A stretch of 64,000 nt of DNA. Origin: Rhodothalassiaceae bacterium. GTDB taxonomy: Bacteria > Pseudomonadota > Alphaproteobacteria > Sphingomonadales > Rhodothalassiaceae. This document shows, in pieces, positions 61,183-64,000 of the stretch; position 1 is the stretch's first letter, and every line of letters begins with the position of its first letter. Location: contig BPKC01000001.1 in assembly GCA_026004935.1 (NCBI GenBank), positions 2,429,381 through 2,493,380 on the forward strand, given 5' to 3'. Position numbers and translations under genes: made by a program. The notes beneath the pieces were generated by a model. That model was not told the DNA's origin, searched no databases, and saw only the letters and a list, made by a program, of their open reading frames with translations.

Positions 61183-62550
61183 TCACCCCGCCTCGAGCGC
61201 GCGGCCGAGCGCTCCGGCCAGCGCCGCGATGTCCTCGTCGCGCACGGTCTCGGTCGCCGCGACCAGCAGAAGGTTGCGGCAGTCCTCGCGCTCCGGCCAC
61301 AGCCGGCTGCCCGGGACGCCCGCAAGGATGCCTTCCTGCGCGAGCTGTTCGACGACAGGGGCCGCCGGCACCGGCAGACGCAGCGTGATCTCGTTGAAGA
61401 AGCGCCGGTTCAGCACCTCCACACCGGCAAGCGGTGCAAGCGCGGCCCGCACGGCCGCCGCCCGCGCGTGGTTGAGGCGGGCGAGCCGGCGCAGGCCCTT
61501 TTCGCCCAGCAGCGTCATGTGGATCGTGAAGGCGAGTGCCGCCAGCCCCGAGTTCGTGCAGATGTTGGATGTCGCCTTCTCGCGGCGGATGTGCTGCTCG
61601 CGCGCGGCAAGCGTCAGCACGAAACCGCGGCGGCCGTCCGCATCCACCGTCTCGCCCACCAGCCGCCCGGGCATCTGCCGCACGAATTCCTTGCGCGTCG
61701 TGAACAGGCCGAGATGCGGGCCGCCGAAATTGAGCCCCACGCCCAGCGCCTGCCCTTCGCCGACGGCGATGTCGGCTCCGAAGCTGCCGGGCGGACGCAG
61801 CAGGCCCAGCGCCACGGGCTCCGTCGTCACCGTGACGACGAGGGCGCCCTTCTCATGCGCGCGCGCGGCCACCGCCGTCAGGTCGCTCACATGGCCGAAG
61901 ACGTCCGGATACTGGAGAACGACACAGGCGGTCTCCTCGTCGATCGCGGCGATCACCGCCTGAAGATCGGCTTCCGGGTCCGCCGCATGGGGTGCCGAGG
62001 TGACGAGCGTCTCGCCGCGGAACCGGCTCATCGTCTCGATGACGGCCCGGTAATGGGGATGCAGATGGCCGGAAAGCACGGCCTTGCGCCTGTTGCGCTT
62101 CAGGCGCATGGCCATCAGCACGGCCTCGGCGGTGGCGGTGGCGCCGTCATACATGGAGGCGTTGGCCACCTCCATGCCGAAGAGCGCGGCCACCTGGCTC
62201 TGAAACTCGAACAGATAGGTCAGCGTGCCCTGGGCGATCTCCGGCTGATAGGGCGTGTAGGCGGTCAGGAACTCGCCGCGCTGGATGAGATGATCGACGC
62301 TGGCCGGGATGTGGTGGCGGTAGGCGCCCGCGCCGATGAAGAAGGGGTGCTCGAAGGCCGGCAGGTTGCGCCGGGCGAAGGCCCGGAAGCGGCGGTCGAT
62401 CTCGAGCTCGCCCTCGCCCTCGGGCACACCGTCCAGCGCCGGGTTGAGGAGCGCGGCCGGCACGTCCCGGAACAGCTCGTCGACGCTCTCGACCCCGATG
62501 GCCGCGCACATCTGCTTGCGGTCGTCATCGGTCAGCGGCAGGTAGCGCAT
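61183..62550 (-). CDS. gcvPA: Glycine dehydrogenase (decarboxylating) subunit 1, GcvPA
   Basis: A 455-residue partner of GcvPB. It begins MRYLPLTDDDRKQMCAAIGV and has the family segments PAFEHPFFIGAGAYRHHIPA, TAYTPYQPEIAQGTLTYLFE and MYDGATATAEAVLMA. The split P protein (PA plus PB) is the form common in many bacteria, instead of the single long GcvP. About 46 bases separate it from gcvH. Confidence 0.95.
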   Translation of the reverse strand: MRYLPLTDDDRKQMCAAIGVESVDELFRDVPAALLNPALDGVPEGEGELEIDRRFRAFARRNLPAFEHPFFIGAGAYRHHIPASVDHLIQRGEFLTAYTPYQPEIAQGTLTYLFEFQSQVAALFGMEVANASMYDGATATAEAVLMAMRLKRNRRKAVLSGHLHPHYRAVIETMSRFRGETLVTSAPHAADPEADLQAVIAAIDEETACVVLQYPDVFGHVSDLTAVAARAHEKGALVVTVTTEPVALGLLRPPGSFGADIAVGEGQALGVGLNFGGPHLGLFTTRKEFVRQMPGRLVGETVDADGRRGFVLTLAAREQHIRREKATSNICTNSGLAALAFTIHMTLLGEKGLRRLARLNHARAAAVRAALAPLAGVEVLNRRFFNEITLRLPVPAAPVVEQLAQEGILAGVPGSRLWPEREDCRNLLLVAATETVRDEDIAALAGALGRALEAG

Positions 62551-62596
62551 GGCGCCTCGACGTCCTTTCCCTTCTCGCGCCCGTGTCGGGCAGCCC

Positions 62597-62977
62597 TCAG
62601 CCCTCGAGCTCGGCGACGTAGGCCTTGTAGGCGTCCTCGTCCATGAGCGCGTCGAGCTCCGCCGGCTTGGCCGGCTTCATGCGGAAGAACCAGCCGTCCT
62701 CCATCGGGCTCGTGTTGACGAGGCCGGGCTCCTCCGGCAGCCGCTCGTTGACGGCGGTCACCGTGCCGGACAGCGGCGCATAGACCTCGCTCGCCGCCTT
62801 GACGGATTCCACGACGGCCGCCTCGTCTCCCTGCGCAAGCTCGCGTCCCACCTCCGGCAGCTCGACGAAGACGACATCGCCGAGCTGGCTCTGCGCATAG
62901 TCGGTGATGCCGACGACGGCCTCCTCACCCTCGAGCCGCACCCATTCATGCTCCTTCGTATAGCGGATCGTGCCCAT
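62597..62977 (-). CDS. gcvH: Glycine cleavage system H protein
   Basis: A 126-residue lipoyl carrier of the glycine cleavage system. The lipoylation site is Lys60 in VVESVKAASEVYAPLSG, and the family start MGTIRYTKEHEWV is present. It shuttles the aminomethyl group between GcvPA/PB and GcvT and lies 30 bases after gcvT. Confidence 0.97.
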   Translation of the reverse strand: MGTIRYTKEHEWVRLEGEEAVVGITDYAQSQLGDVVFVELPEVGRELAQGDEAAVVESVKAASEVYAPLSGTVTAVNERLPEEPGLVNTSPMEDGWFFRMKPAKPAELDALMDEDAYKAYVAELEG

Positions 62978-63007
62978 GATGCGTTCCTCCTCCTGATGCG
63001 GTTTGCG

Positions 63008-64000
63008 CTAACCCTGGCGCCGATAGCGGTGCGGGACGAAGGGCAGCGCGACCACCTCGGCCGGCTCGCTACGCCCGCGGATGACGACGGAAAGCGCGGT
63101 GCCCGGCGCATCGCATCCGCGCGCGACATGGCCCATGGCGATCGGCTTGCCGAGGCAGGGAGAATAGCAGCCGCTGGTCACCCGACCCACGGTCCTGGCG
63201 CCATCCGCGCTGCGGATTTCCGTCCCTTCGCGCGCGATGGCGCGGCCCTCGATCAGCAGTCCCACGCGCCGGCGTGCGGGGCCTTCGGCCAGCGCCTTCA
63301 GGATCCGCCCGGCACCCGGGAAATCCGCGGCCTCGCGCCGGGCCTTCGCGATGGTGAAGGCGAGATCGGCTTCCACCGGATCGGTCGTCTCGTCGATGTC
63401 ATGGCCGTAGAGGCACAGGCCGGCCTCGAGTCTGAGCGAATCGCGGGCGCCGAGCCCGGCCGGTGCCACCGCCTCATGAGCGAGAAGCGTCCGCGCCAGC
63501 CGCTCGGCCGCGCCGGCCGGGACCGAGATCTCGAAGCCGTCCTCGCCGGTGTAGCCGGAACGCGAGATCCAGATTTCCTCGCCCTCCCATGCGAAACGCC
63601 CCCACTGCATGAAGGCCAGCGCGGCCGCAGCGGGGACGAGGGCGGCGAGCGCCTCTTCGGCCCGTGGCCCCTGGAGCGCGATGAGTGCCCGCTCGTCATG
63701 GCGGGTGATCGCGACGTCGGCGCCGATGCGCCGTTCGAGATGCGCAAGGTCCACCTCCTTGCGCGCGGCGTTGACGACGGCGAACAGCGCGCCGTCCGGC
63801 GCATCCGTGCGGGTGACGATGAGGTCGTCGATGATGCCGCCTTCGTCATTGAGCAGCACGGTGTAGCGCATCCGCCCCGGCGCGAGCGTAACCAGCCGCG
63901 AGGGCACCAGCCGCTCGAGGGCGCGGGCGGGATCCTCGCCCGGCATGCGGGCGCGGATCGTGACCTGACCCATGTGCGAGACGTCGAAGAGGCCGGCGGC
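63008..64000 (-). CDS. gcvT: Glycine cleavage system aminomethyltransferase GcvT (N-terminus outside the window)
   Basis: The last 330 codons of GcvT; the start lies beyond the right edge, since the frame remains open and reads AAGLFDVSHMGQVTI, an internal GcvT segment. Later motifs are YTVLLNDEGGIIDDLIVTR, ALIALQGPRAEEAL, ISRSGYTGEDGFEISVPA and LRLEAGLCLYGHDIDE. It releases ammonia and forms methylenetetrahydrofolate. First visible gene of the gcv cluster. Confidence 0.96.
   Translation of the reverse strand, partial: AAGLFDVSHMGQVTIRARMPGEDPARALERLVPSRLVTLAPGRMRYTVLLNDEGGIIDDLIVTRTDAPDGALFAVVNAARKEVDLAHLERRIGADVAITRHDERALIALQGPRAEEALAALVPAAAALAFMQWGRFAWEGEEIWISRSGYTGEDGFEISVPAGAAERLARTLLAHEAVAPAGLGARDSLRLEAGLCLYGHDIDETTDPVEADLAFTIAKARREAADFPGAGRILKALAEGPARRRVGLLIEGRAIAREGTEIRSADGARTVGRVTSGCYSPCLGKPIAMGHVARGCDAPGTALSVVIRGRSEPAEVVALPFVPHRYRRQG

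Overview
This window is GC-rich chromosomal DNA, most likely from an alphaproteobacterium. The indicators are a complete cbb3 oxidase operon (ccoNOQP-GHIS) behind an FNR/FixK-type box, a complex I NDUFA9-like protein, a DUF4170 protein, a two-subunit gcvPA/gcvPB glycine decarboxylase and a TGCGA-N5-TCGCA site of the alphaproteobacterial Fur type. No rRNA, tRNA, integrase, transposase or CRISPR array was found.

Layout. 0-0.2 kb: start of a Tat-exported protein resembling a multicopper oxidase. 0.2-1.4 kb: long non-coding stretch. 1.4-11.2 kb: type II secretion operon gspE-F-H-L-M-C-D-I-J with no gspG, gspK or prepilin peptidase. 11.7-16.8 kb: trmFO, a candidate structured small RNA convergent with a DUF3800 gene, a DUF885 metalloprotease and a hydroxyacid dehydrogenase. 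17-21.5 kb: a frameshifted penicillin-acylase-family gene, a motB without motA and a quinone-oxidoreductase-like gene. 21.5-23.3 kb: a less GC-rich pair, tcmP plus a DUF5131 (Gp37/Gp68) protein, which is the most system-like unexplained module here. 23.3-31.8 kb: the cbb3 oxidase cluster. 31.9-38.4 kb: a PAS protein, a cytochrome c-FTR1 iron permease fusion behind a Fur-like box, DUF4170, panB, uppP, a small unknown and the NDUFA9-like gene. 39.3-43 kb: M2 peptidase, SYLF protein and a secreted unknown. 43.6-50 kb: a cobalamin riboswitch followed by btuB-F-C-D and VOC and SDR enzymes, with start-stop coupling from btuF onward. 50-59 kb: YceI, a paralogue of the secreted unknown, TauE/SafE, a methyltransferase, a DmdC-like acyl-CoA dehydrogenase, NrtS, an alkyltransferase-like protein, mtnP, apt and a second PAS protein. 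59-64 kb: a multi-hairpin element with C-rich loops, a small ORF and the 3' part of the glycine cleavage operon (gcvT-H-PA-PB).

Four intergenic regions (11.3, 38.7, 43.1 and 51.8 kb) hold clusters of short palindromes, about 26 copies in all. Each cluster also contains a TTCGCCGG-type palindrome with a short satellite of 7-bp units (TGATSAC) on the same side. This composite repeat, the TcmP/DUF5131 pair, the two candidate structured RNAs and the duplicated secreted protein family are the features most worth following up. Two apparent frameshifts (17.99 kb and 14.08 kb) both lie in short C or G runs and may be sequence errors.
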